64,000 bases of DNA from Kitasatospora setae KM-6054 (GTDB taxonomy: Bacteria; Actinomycetota; Actinomycetes; Streptomycetales; Streptomycetaceae): the NCBI RefSeq assembly GCF_000269985.1, contig NC_016109.1, positions 1,116,001 through 1,180,000 on the forward strand, read 5' to 3'. Position 1 is the stretch's first letter, and every line of letters begins with the position of its first letter. Below, piece after piece: positions 45,391 to 53,294 of the stretch. The notes beneath the pieces are model-generated. The model was given only the letters and a program-made list of their open reading frames with translations, was not told the origin of the DNA and ran no database searches. Position numbers and translations under genes: made by a program.

Positions 45391-46413
45391 TCAGCTGGTC
45401 AGGCCACAGGCGGCGGCCGGCAGGGTCAGGTAGCCGTAGTTCGCGATGGCGGCCTTGCCGGGGGTGGAGCAGATGTAGCCGGTCGGGCCGAAGATCGCGC
45501 GCAGCGCGGTGCTCTGGGTGGTCGCCGGGCTGGCGTTCCACTCGGCGGCGCGGACCACGTTGTTGAGCACGCGGCCGTAGGTCGGGTTGGCGAAGGCGGC
45601 GTTCAGGGCGCCGGCGGTGGTCAGCGGGGCGACACCGTTGATGCTGCGCAGGGTCAGGTTGCCCTTGTTGTCGGTCGCGGTGACGTGGCCGTTGGCCTGG
45701 CCCACCCAGTGGCCGGCGGAGTACGGGAAGATGACGTCCGCGGTCTGCAGCGCGGCGTCGGTGCCCTCGTTCTCCTCCGGGGTGTAGGTCTGGACGCAGG
45801 AGCCCAGGGTCGGGTTGCCGATGGCGCCCAGGAAGAAGGAGCGGGTGCCGGAGCTCAGCTGGGGCAGGTAGGGCTTGATCGTGCCGGCGGAGCCGCCGAA
45901 GTTCGACCAGTCGGTCTTGCCGACCTTGCAGGAGTAGATGTCGTTGAGGTCCTGGGTGGTCAGGTTCGCCGGGGCGAGGCCGCCGCTCGGGGCCGACCAG
46001 GTCACCGCGTCCTTGGCGAACGCCACGAACAGGATGGTGGACGGGTCGCTGGCCGAGCGGGGGCGGGAGGAGCGGGCGAAGTCCAGGGTCGCGCTGGTGT
46101 TGGCGTTGAGCGCCGAGATGCCGGCGCCGGAGCCGTTCGGGCGCAGGATGGTGCTGGCGCCGGTCTTCGGGGTGATCGAGCTGGAGCCGGTGGCGTCCCA
46201 GCTGTACAGGTGCGGCGTGGTGGCCGGGATGGTGGCGTTGTAGTCGCTGGAGAGCTGGTTGAGCAGAGCCTGCGTGGTGTCCGAACCCGCACCGACGATG
46301 TCCTGGGCGGCGGGGGTAACGGTCGGGTCGGCCATCGCCGGGACCGAGACGGTCGCGAGGGCGGCAGTGGTCATCGCGAGAGCCGCGAACGCCTTGGCAG
46401 CGGTGTGACGCAT
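45391..46413 (-). CDS. secreted PstS-like protein (unanchored)
   Basis: A 340-aa exported protein related to phosphate-binding proteins: signal peptide ending near AMA (about residue 28), then DIVGAGSDTTQALLNQLSSDYN, RPNGSGAGISALN, LDFARSSRPRSASDPSTILFVAFAKDAVTWSAP and LTTQDLNDIYSCKVG. There is no lipobox or C-terminal anchor, so it is released. GGAGGAACAG precedes the ATG. The presence of phosphate-type ABC genes downstream suggests a soluble third binding protein, though an extracellular role unrelated to transport is possible. Confidence 0.85.
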   Translation of the reverse strand: MRHTAAKAFAALAMTTAALATVSVPAMADPTVTPAAQDIVGAGSDTTQALLNQLSSDYNATIPATTPHLYSWDATGSSSITPKTGASTILRPNGSGAGISALNANTSATLDFARSSRPRSASDPSTILFVAFAKDAVTWSAPSGGLAPANLTTQDLNDIYSCKVGKTDWSNFGGSAGTIKPYLPQLSSGTRSFFLGAIGNPTLGSCVQTYTPEENEGTDAALQTADVIFPYSAGHWVGQANGHVTATDNKGNLTLRSINGVAPLTTAGALNAAFANPTYGRVLNNVVRAAEWNASPATTQSTALRAIFGPTGYICSTPGKAAIANYGYLTLPAAACGLTS

Positions 46414-47008
46414 GGTCCTGTTCCTCCATAAAGGAAAGTCCTAGCTGGACCGGTCCTGGCGGGGACCGGTGCCGGAGAGCTCCGCGGCTTCCCGGCGGAG
46501 CGATCCTCTCGGCGCGCCCCTTCCCCCCGGAAGCACCGGCCGCCGCTCCCGCCCCGCCCGCCGCCGCCCCGCCGTGGCGCCGAATGCCCTGGTCAGCGCG
46601 CGAGTTGACGGCCCAGCGATCAGGCGTTCCACTCCGGACGCGTTATTCTCCAGGTGTGCCCACGGGGTCACCCCGGCCACCTCCGCTTCACCCCCGCGCA
46701 CCACCCCCGCACCCCCCGCGCACCGGTCGCACCCGTCGGCGCGCACCCGGCCCGCGCGCCGACCGTACGTCGGCCACGCGCATCTGCTCATCTGATGCTT
46801 CGTCAATTCTGCTCTTGCTCAGGAGAGTTGACGAAACACTCGACCGCCCATCGGCGCAACCCCCGGAAACAGCAGGGGGGTTCACGATACGCCGCCGCCC
46901 CGGAAACACCGAAACGCCCCACCGCGACGGAAGGCGGCAGGGCGCGTACGGGACGGGGCGGAGCAGGACAGGGCGGAGCAGGACAGGGCAGGGCAGGGCA
47001 GGAGCGGG
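46414..47008. other. 595-bp gene-free region with inverted and tandem repeats
   Basis: This gap holds the promoter region of the PstS-like gene. An 8-bp inverted repeat TTCGTCAA (46799-46806) / TTGACGAA (46828-46835) brackets a locally AT-richer 21-bp core and places a TTGACG hexamer, resembling a -35 box, on both strands. Further on, 46956-47000 contains two 15-bp repeats (GGGCGGAGCAGGACA) followed by three GGGCA units. I see no convincing gene. Confidence 0.5.
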
Positions 47009-47422
47009 CTACCAGGCGGTCGGCAGGGCCGGCCCGCCGCCCAGCCGGCGCAGCCGCTGGACGTGGTCGGCGCCCTGCAGGAAGGCGGTGACGCTCTGCC
47101 GGCACTGGTCGCGGCGCAGGTAGCCGCGGGCACTGCGGGCGATCGCCTCGCCGCTGCCCGCGCCGGCCCGGGTGGTGCGGGCCGGGAGATGGGCGGTCCA
47201 GACCCAGAGGCGGTCCTCACGCTGGCTGAGGACGAACCGCAGGGCGGCCCGTTCGGCCAGCAACTCGCCGATCCCGGCCGCGAGTTCACGATCGCTGCGG
47301 TAGGCGCGGACGGCTGCGGCCAGCCGTCGGCCGTTCGCGGCGACCAGCGACCAGCCGACCCGGCCGTCCGCCCCGCGCACCGGCACCAGCCGGGGCCCCC
47401 GTCCGGCCTCCGGCGCGCTCAC
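47009..47422 (-). CDS. YegP/DUF1508-like protein, copy B
   Basis: A 137-aa protein whose core (DGRVGWSLVAANGRRLAAAVRAYRSDRELAAGI) resembles the YegP/DUF1508 fold, in which a strand-turn-strand is followed by a helix. Its GTG overlaps the stop of the upstream gene (GTGA). The same pattern recurs in the upstream protein (NGRFQWQLKAMNGRVVAVSS), and both end with a similar RxYxR-x3-C segment, so the two are paralogues. Function unknown. Confidence 0.65.
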   Translation of the reverse strand: MSAPEAGRGPRLVPVRGADGRVGWSLVAANGRRLAAAVRAYRSDRELAAGIGELLAERAALRFVLSQREDRLWVWTAHLPARTTRAGAGSGEAIARSARGYLRRDQCRQSVTAFLQGADHVQRLRRLGGGPALPTAW

Positions 47423-47877
47423 GACCCGACACCCGAGCCGACGCCGGAGCCGACACCGGAGCCGACGCCGGAAGCGGCCCCGGCTCCGTCTCCGGCACCG
47501 CCATCGCCGCCACCGCCCCCGCCGCCGTCACCGGGCGCCTCGGCCCCGGCATCGGACATCCGGGCCACCAGCGCCATGAACCGCCGGAACGCGTTCTGGC
47601 AGGTGGCGTACCGCTCGTACGCCCGGCTCGACTTGACCAGTGGATTGCCGCGCGGTCCGGGAACCACCCAGGTCCACCCCAGTCCGTCGCGGACGTGGGT
47701 GATCCGCGCCACCAGCGCAGGTCCCAGCGCGACCAGCTCCGCGAACGCCCGTTCGGCGTCGGCGGACGACTCGTGGACAGAGGAGGACACCGCCACCACC
47801 CGCCCGTTCATCGCTTTGAGCTGCCACTGGAACCGCCCGTTCGGCGCCCGCTCCGTGAACAGGCCCTCCCCGCGCAC
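47419..47877 (-). CDS. YegP/DUF1508-like protein, copy A with Gly-rich tail
   Basis: A 152-aa protein with the same domain as copy B (RFQWQLKAMNGRVVAVSSSVHESSADAERAFAEL, then GWTWVVPGPRG and SSRAYERYATCQNAFRRF), followed by a Gly/Ala run and four Gly-Val-Gly-Ser repeats encoded by a 12-bp tandem repeat (about 47428-47475). The GTG start at 47877 has a weak ribosome site. It is translationally coupled to copy B. Confidence 0.65.
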   Translation of the reverse strand: MRGEGLFTERAPNGRFQWQLKAMNGRVVAVSSSVHESSADAERAFAELVALGPALVARITHVRDGLGWTWVVPGPRGNPLVKSSRAYERYATCQNAFRRFMALVARMSDAGAEAPGDGGGGGGGDGGAGDGAGAASGVGSGVGSGVGSGVGS

Positions 47878-48250
47878 CGCGCTACCCCCGGATCGTCCGC
47901 CGGGTCACGGCCGTTCTTCGGCCGCTCCCCCGGGCACTCTGCCGACCCGCGTGGACCGCGAACCGGACGCACATCGTCACGCCGCGAACGCTATGTGTGC
48001 ACGGAGGACATCCGGAAGTGGAATCCCTCCCGCGCCGACGCTGTTCGCCCCGAAGTTCTCCCTTGTTAATGCGGGGAGCTTTGCGAGCCCCTCACCGACG
48101 CGGTCGAGCCGTGCCCGGCAATTCACCCGGGCATTGCCCGGCCTTTGCCCCAGCCCTCCCGCGGACCGCAGAATATGCACCATGCACAGAGTATGTACTA
48201 TGCATATGAACGGGGGGTCGACCGCAGGAAGCACGGAAGGGACCCACACC
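47878..48250. promoter_or_regulatory. 373-bp divergent regulatory region ahead of the SDR gene
   Basis: No gene is seen. Between the divergent YegP-like and SDR genes lies an AT-rich island with two 15-bp direct repeats at 48174-48188 and 48192-48206 (listed separately). Confidence 0.55.
48174..48206. promoter_or_regulatory. operator-like paired repeat upstream of the SDR gene
   Basis: TATGCACCATGCACA, spacer GAG, TATGTACTATGCATA: the two 15-bp halves differ only by three C/T changes and also form an imperfect inverted repeat (TATGCA...TGCATA). The block is strikingly AT-rich for this genome and lies 45 bp before the SDR start. Confidence 0.65.
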
Positions 48251-49051
48251 ATGGAACGCCTCAAGGACAAGGTCGCGGTGATCACCGGCGCCGGCAGCGG
48301 CATCGGCCGCGCCGCCGCCGAACTGATGGCCGCCCAGGGCGCCCTGGTGGTCGCCGCCGACTACGACGGCGCGGCCGCCGAGGAGACCGCCCGCCTGGTC
48401 GAGGCGGCCGGCCGGCACGCCCTGCCGCTCACCGTCGACGTCACCGACGAGCACTCCCTGGAGGAGCTGTTCGCCACCGCCGTCCGCGAGTTCGGCACCC
48501 TCGACGTGCTCTGCAACCACGTCGGCGGCACCGATCCGCGCCGCGACCTCGACCTGCTGCGGATGGACTTCGAGGAGTTCGACCGCGCCGTCGCCCGCAA
48601 CGTCCGCTCCACCCTGATCGGCACCCGGCTCGCCCTGCCGCACCTGATCCGGGCCGGCGGCGGCTCCGTCATCAACACCGCCTCGGTCGCCGCCCTGGTC
48701 GGCGACGTCACCCAGACCGCGTACGGCGCGGTCAAGGCCGCGGTGGTCAGCATCACCAAGTCGGTCGCCGTGCAGTACGGCCCGCAGGGCGTGCGCTGCA
48801 ACGCGATCGCCCCCGGCGCCGTCCTCACCCCGGCGCTGCGCGACAACCTCCCGCAGTCGGTGATCGACGCGCTGCTGGCCGGCAACGCCCTGCCCTACCT
48901 CGGCGAACCGGAGGACATCGCCCACACCATGGTGTTCCTCGCCTCCGACGAGTCCCGCTACCTGACCGGCCAACTCCTGGTCGTGGACGGCGGAATGACC
49001 ATGCAGTCCTCCGCCGCCCCGGGCCGCCGCGCGATGCTCCCGCCCGCCTGA
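48251..49051 (+). CDS. SDR-family oxidoreductase
   Basis: A 266-aa classical short-chain dehydrogenase/reductase: TGAGSGIG cofactor motif (about 12-19), NHVGG in place of NNAG, catalytic Ser-Tyr-Lys (NTASVAALVGDVTQTAYGAVKAAV) and the C-terminal DGGMTMQ. The ATG at 48251 follows AAGGGA; an in-frame ATG upstream (48206) is less likely. The substrate is unknown. Its position beside the UbiX/UbiD locus hints at aromatic or alcohol metabolism. The 3' end overlaps the convergent HAD gene by 94 bp. Confidence 0.88.
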   Translation: MERLKDKVAVITGAGSGIGRAAAELMAAQGALVVAADYDGAAAEETARLVEAAGRHALPLTVDVTDEHSLEELFATAVREFGTLDVLCNHVGGTDPRRDLDLLRMDFEEFDRAVARNVRSTLIGTRLALPHLIRAGGGSVINTASVAALVGDVTQTAYGAVKAAVVSITKSVAVQYGPQGVRCNAIAPGAVLTPALRDNLPQSVIDALLAGNALPYLGEPEDIAHTMVFLASDESRYLTGQLLVVDGGMTMQSSAAPGRRAMLPPA

Positions 49052-49755
49052 CCGCTCACTCCCCCCGGGGCGGGCACCGGACCGGGCACCGGGCTGGGTG
49101 TCGAACCGGGCACCGGCCCGGCCGCCGGAGCGGATGTCGGACCGAGCACCGGGGCGACCAGCCGCCGCAGGCCGGCGGCGCCCCGGTAGTGCACGGCCGT
49201 CAGCCCGGCGGCACGGGCCGCCTCGACGTTGGCGCCGCTGTCGTCGACGAAGGCGCAGCGGCCGGCCGGGACGCCCGCCAACCCGACCGCCAGCGCGTAG
49301 ACCGCGGGGTCGGGCTTGGCCAGGCCGATCCGGGAGCTGTTGACGACGTGGTCCGCGAGGTCGGCCAGCCCCAGCCGGTCGAGGTCCTCGTCGAGCCACG
49401 GCGTCGCGTTGGTGACCAGCACCAGCGGGACGCCGCGCCCACGGACCCGCCGCAGCAGCCCCTCCACCTCCCGGTCCACCCGGGACGGCGCGTACGCGAA
49501 CGCCCGCGCCAGCCCGGCCGCCCGCCCGGCCGGAACCCGGACGGCCAGCTCCGCCGCGATCGCGGCCGTCCACTCCTCCCGCCCGATCCGTCCCAGCAGC
49601 AGCGGCAGGTCCCGCTCGGGGGCGAAGGCGATCGCCGCGGTGCTCCCGGGCGCCAGCCCGGCCGCCCGCTCCTGCCGGGCCACCTCGTCGTACGCGTAGA
49701 ACCGGAGGACGTTGTCCAGGTCGCACAGCAGGGCGTCGAACGGGCGGTCACTCAT
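48958..49755 (-). CDS. HAD-family hydrolase with long C-terminal tail
   Basis: A 265-aa HAD phosphatase: motif I is DALLCDLDNVLR (DxDN in place of DxDG/T), motif II VLVTNAT, motif III K in GLAKPDPAVY and motif IV AFVDDSGANVEAARAAG. The fold ends near residue 200. The last 60 residues are Pro/Gly/Ala repeats and then sequence antisense to the SDR gene, so the true functional end is probably earlier and the stop has been lost or the tail is dispensable. Confidence 0.82.
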   Translation of the reverse strand: MSDRPFDALLCDLDNVLRFYAYDEVARQERAAGLAPGSTAAIAFAPERDLPLLLGRIGREEWTAAIAAELAVRVPAGRAAGLARAFAYAPSRVDREVEGLLRRVRGRGVPLVLVTNATPWLDEDLDRLGLADLADHVVNSSRIGLAKPDPAVYALAVGLAGVPAGRCAFVDDSGANVEAARAAGLTAVHYRGAAGLRRLVAPVLGPTSAPAAGPVPGSTPSPVPGPVPAPGGVSGQAGGSIARRPGAAEDCMVIPPSTTRSWPVR

Positions 49756-49830
49756 GATCGCCATCCTGCCAGGCCCCCGCCGCGCCCCTGGGCCGGTGCC
49801 GGCGCCGGCGCCGTCGCGCCGGGGCGCGGC

Positions 49831-50787
49831 TCAGCCCTCCCCCGGCGGCGGGGTGATCCGGGCGCGGGAGCGGAAGGCGGCCGGGGTCTCGCCGGTGCGG
49901 TGGTGGAAGAAGCGGGTGAAGACGGTGGTGGCGGGGAAGCCGAGGCGGTCGGCGATGGTGGCGGTGGTGGAGTCGCTGTGCAGGAGGAGGCGTTTCGCCT
50001 CCAGGACGAGGCGGTCGTCGATGAACGCCTTGGCGCCGTGGCCGGTCGCGGCGAGGGTGGCGCGGGTGAGGGTGCGGACGCTGTAGCCGAGGCGGGCCGC
50101 GTAGTCCTCGACCCGGTGGGTGCGCGGGTGGTCGGCCTCGACGGCCTGCCGGAAGCGGCGGAAGGTCTCGTCGCCGGGCGTCCGCCGCCGCTCGCCGCCG
50201 GGCAGGTGGGAGAGCCGCAGCACCAGGACGGCCAGCAGGTGGCGGACCACCTCGACGTGGACCTCCAGCGGGAGGTCGCGCAGCTCGCGGTACTCGTCCT
50301 CCAGCAGTTCCAGCGTGCGCTCCACCGCCGGGCGGGCCGCGGGCGCGGGGAGCAGCGGCAGGCGCCAGGCACGGCGGTCGAGGCGGGCGGCGGCGACCGT
50401 CGCGGGGTCGAGGAAGCTGGCCTGGAAGAGGACGAACACGGCGTCGGCGGCCGCCCCGGCTTCCGGCCCCGCCTCAGCCCCCGGCCCCGCCCCCAGGTCG
50501 AGGATGCGGAGCACCTGCCCGGGGCGGACCCAGAGCCAGTGGCCGGGGTCGATCCGGCACTCGGTCAGGTCGACCAGGCAGCGCAGGGCGCCGTGCCGGA
50601 CGGTGACCAGCAGGTGGAAGGACGGGCGGACGGGGCTGTCCGAGGCGGGGACGCCGAGGCGGGCCAGCCGGGCGCTCCAGCCGGCCGGGTCGGTGACCTC
50701 GATGCCGGGCGGGCCGCCGGGGGTGGTGGGGAAGGGGAAGTCGGCGACCAGCGGCGTCCGGGCGACAGGCTGTCCGTTTCTGCTCAT
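49831..50787 (-). CDS. AraC-family transcriptional regulator
   Basis: A 318-aa regulator with an N-terminal cupin-like sensor (FHLLVTVRHGALRCLVDLTECRIDPGHWLWVRPGQVLRI) and a C-terminal AraC DNA-binding domain (VEDYAARLGYSVRTLTRATLAATGHGAKAFIDDRLVLEAKRLL, GFPATTVFTRFFHHRTGETPAAFR). It is transcribed divergently from ubiX-ubiD, which it probably controls in response to an aromatic acid; that is inferred. GGAG abuts the ATG at 50787, which is closer than usual. Confidence 0.88.
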   Translation of the reverse strand: MSRNGQPVARTPLVADFPFPTTPGGPPGIEVTDPAGWSARLARLGVPASDSPVRPSFHLLVTVRHGALRCLVDLTECRIDPGHWLWVRPGQVLRILDLGAGPGAEAGPEAGAAADAVFVLFQASFLDPATVAAARLDRRAWRLPLLPAPAARPAVERTLELLEDEYRELRDLPLEVHVEVVRHLLAVLVLRLSHLPGGERRRTPGDETFRRFRQAVEADHPRTHRVEDYAARLGYSVRTLTRATLAATGHGAKAFIDDRLVLEAKRLLLHSDSTTATIADRLGFPATTVFTRFFHHRTGETPAAFRSRARITPPPGEG

Positions 50788-50918
50788 CTCCTGCCCGAGT
50801 CTAGCCGCCGGTAAGGCCCTTTCCGCACCTAGCGTGATCGTCACCGGCCGGTCGGGGCCGCCGCGTCCGCGCGCCGGTCCTGACCGAAACTGCACAGCGA
50901 AGCGAAAGGCAGTCACGC

Positions 50919-51506
50919 ATGCGACTGATCGTCGGGATGACCGGCGCGACCGGCGCCGTCCTCGGGGTGCGGCTGCTGGAGCGGCTGGCGGCGAACCCGG
51001 AGGTGGAGACCCACCTGGTGCTGAGCCGCTGGGCCCGGGCCACCGTCGAACTGGAGACCGGCCGGACGGTGCGCGAGCTGTCCGCGCTGGCCGAGGTGGT
51101 GCACGGGCCGGACGACCAGGGGGCGGCGATCTCCTCGGGGTCGTTCCGGACCGACGGGATGGTGGTCGTGCCGTGCAGCATGAAGACGCTGGCCGGGATC
51201 CGGGCCGGCTGGGCGGAGGGCCTGGTCGGCCGGGCGGCGGACGTGGTGCTGAAGGAGCGCCGTCCGCTGGTGCTGGTGCCCCGGGAGACACCGCTGAGCG
51301 AGATCCACCTGGAGAACATGCTGGCGCTGGCCCGGATGGGCGTCCGGATCGTCCCGCCGATGCCCGCGTTCTACCACCGTCCTTCCACCGTCGAGGAGTT
51401 GGTGGACCACCTGGTGGCCCGGATCCTCGACCAGCTCGACCTCCCCGACCCCGGCGCCCGCCGCTGGTCCGGCATGCGCGCGGCCCGCGCGGCCCACCTC
51501 CCCTGA
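50919..51506 (+). CDS. ubiX: UbiX-type flavin prenyltransferase
   Basis: A 195-aa UbiX/Pad1 protein, which makes prenylated FMN, the cofactor of UbiD decarboxylases. The motifs are plain: VGMTGATGAVLGVRLLE, VVVPCSMKTLAGI, RPLVLVPRETPLSEIHLENML and MPAFYHRPST. AAAGG precedes the ATG. It is followed 77 bp later by the UbiD gene. Confidence 0.93.
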   Translation: MRLIVGMTGATGAVLGVRLLERLAANPEVETHLVLSRWARATVELETGRTVRELSALAEVVHGPDDQGAAISSGSFRTDGMVVVPCSMKTLAGIRAGWAEGLVGRAADVVLKERRPLVLVPRETPLSEIHLENMLALARMGVRIVPPMPAFYHRPSTVEELVDHLVARILDQLDLPDPGARRWSGMRAARAAHLP

Positions 51507-51583
51507 GCAACGCCCCCCGGCCGACTCCCCCGGCCGACCGACCGGCCGCCACGGCCTTCGCGACAACACCCCCTGGAGCCCCG

Positions 51584-53107
51584 ATGTCCGCACCCAGCAC
51601 CCCCACTCCCACTCCCACTCCCGCACCCGCACCCGCACCCGCCCTCGACTTCCGCGCCTTCGTCGACCGCCTGCTCGCCGACGGCGACGCGGTGGCCGTG
51701 CGCCGCCCGGTCGACCCGCACCTGGAGGTCGGCGCGGTCACCCGCCGGGTGTACGAGACCGCCGCGCCCGCGCCGCTGTTCACCGCGCTGACCGCCGGCG
51801 CGCCGGGCTGCCGGATCCTCGGCGCGCCGGCCGGCCTGAACCGCGATCCGGACGCCCGCTACGGCCGGCTCGCGGCGCACGTCGGCCTGGGGCGGACGGC
51901 GGGGGCGCGGGAGATCGTGGAGCGGCTGGTCGCGGCGATGCACGCGGAGCCGGTGCCGCCGCGGCTGGTCGCGACCGGGCCGTGCAAGCAGAACGTGCTG
52001 ACCGGCGGGCAGGTGGACCTGGAGCGCTTCCCGGTGCCGCTGCTGCACGCGGAGGACGGCGGCCGCTACCTCGGTACCTACGGGTTCCACATCGTCCGTA
52101 CCCCGGACGGGAGTTGGACCAGCTGGTCGGTAGCCAGGACGATGCTGCGGGACGCCACCAGCCTGGTCGGCCCGGTCATGCCGCAGCAGCACGTCGGCCT
52201 GGTGCGCGAGCAGTGGCTGCGGCGCGGCGAGCGGATGCCGTGGGCGATGGTGCTGGGCGCGCCGCCGGCCGCGCTGGCCGCGGCCGGGATGCCGCTGCCG
52301 GCCGGGGTGAGCGAGGACGGCTACGTGGGGGCGCTGGCCGGAGCGCCGGTGGAGGTGGTCCGGGCGGAGACCAACGACCTGCTGGTGCCCGCCAACTCCG
52401 AGATCGTGCTGGAGGGTTGGGTGGAGGTCGAGGAACTCGCCGCGGAGGGCCCGATGGGCGAGTATCACGGCTACGCCTTCCCGGAGGGCAAGGCGCAGCC
52501 GGTCTTCCACGTCGAGGCGGTCACCTTCCGGGACGACCCGGTGCTGCCGGTCTGCGCGGCCGGCCTGCCGCCGGAGGAGAACCACACCGTCTGGGGGACG
52601 ATGATCTCGGCGGCGGCGCTGGACGTGCTGCGCCGGGCGGGCCTGCCGGTGGACTTCGCCTGGTGCTCGTACGAGGCGGCGACCTGCTGGATCGTGGTCG
52701 CGGTCGAGCGCGCCCGGCGCGCCGAACTCGCACTGGCGGACGACGAGTTGGCGGAGCTGATCGGCGAGACGCTGTTCGCCTCGCACGCGGGCTGGCTGGT
52801 CCCGAAGGTGATCGTGGTGGACGACGACATCGACGTCACGGACGTCTCCCAGGTGGTCTGGGCGCTGGCCACCCGCCACCACCCGCAGACCGGCACCCGG
52901 CTCTACCCGGAGACCCCCGGCATCCCGATGGTCCCGTACCTGACCGCCGCCGAGGCGAAGGCGGGCCGCGGCGGCAAGTCGGTCACCAACTGCCTGCTCC
53001 CGCAGGGGTTTCGGGGCCGCACCGCGTCCTTCACCGGCTCCTTCCCGGCCGAACTGCGGCAGCGGGTGCTGGACGACTGGACGGCGTACGGCTTCCCCGC
53101 CGCCTGA
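51584..53107 (+). CDS. UbiD-family prenyl-FMN-dependent decarboxylase
   Basis: A 507-aa UbiD-family enzyme, which removes or adds a carboxyl group on aromatic or unsaturated acids. Conserved segments include SWSVARTMLRDATSL, ANSEIVLEGWVE, EGPMGEYHGY (the Glu of the E-R-E catalytic set) and LPPEENHTVWGTMISAA. A Pro/Thr repeat tail of about 20 residues opens the protein. Together with ubiX and the AraC regulator it forms an inducible decarboxylation module; candidate substrates are hydroxybenzoate, protocatechuate or cinnamate derivatives. Confidence 0.9.
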   Translation: MSAPSTPTPTPTPAPAPAPALDFRAFVDRLLADGDAVAVRRPVDPHLEVGAVTRRVYETAAPAPLFTALTAGAPGCRILGAPAGLNRDPDARYGRLAAHVGLGRTAGAREIVERLVAAMHAEPVPPRLVATGPCKQNVLTGGQVDLERFPVPLLHAEDGGRYLGTYGFHIVRTPDGSWTSWSVARTMLRDATSLVGPVMPQQHVGLVREQWLRRGERMPWAMVLGAPPAALAAAGMPLPAGVSEDGYVGALAGAPVEVVRAETNDLLVPANSEIVLEGWVEVEELAAEGPMGEYHGYAFPEGKAQPVFHVEAVTFRDDPVLPVCAAGLPPEENHTVWGTMISAAALDVLRRAGLPVDFAWCSYEAATCWIVVAVERARRAELALADDELAELIGETLFASHAGWLVPKVIVVDDDIDVTDVSQVVWALATRHHPQTGTRLYPETPGIPMVPYLTAAEAKAGRGGKSVTNCLLPQGFRGRTASFTGSFPAELRQRVLDDWTAYGFPAA

Positions 53108-53123
53108 ACCGGGCAGCTCCCGG

Positions 53124-53173
53124 CCGGGCCGGGAGCGCCCGGACCGGGCCGGGAGCGCCCGGACCGGGCCGGA
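53124..53173. repeat. 20-bp direct repeat, two and a half copies
   Basis: CCGGGCCGGGAGCGCCCGGA occurs at 53124-53143 and 53144-53163, with a partial third copy to 53173. Each unit is self-complementary in part, so the array may act as the ubiD terminator. Confidence 0.75.
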
Positions 53174-53294
53174 TCGGTCCGAATGTTTCGGCGACCGCAG
53201 CCCGCCGGGTGCCGGTGCCGGCGCTGCCCGCCAGCGGGTTTCCCGGTCGGCGGCCGGCCCCTCCGCGGGCCGCCGGGGCGCTACTATCCGAGCC

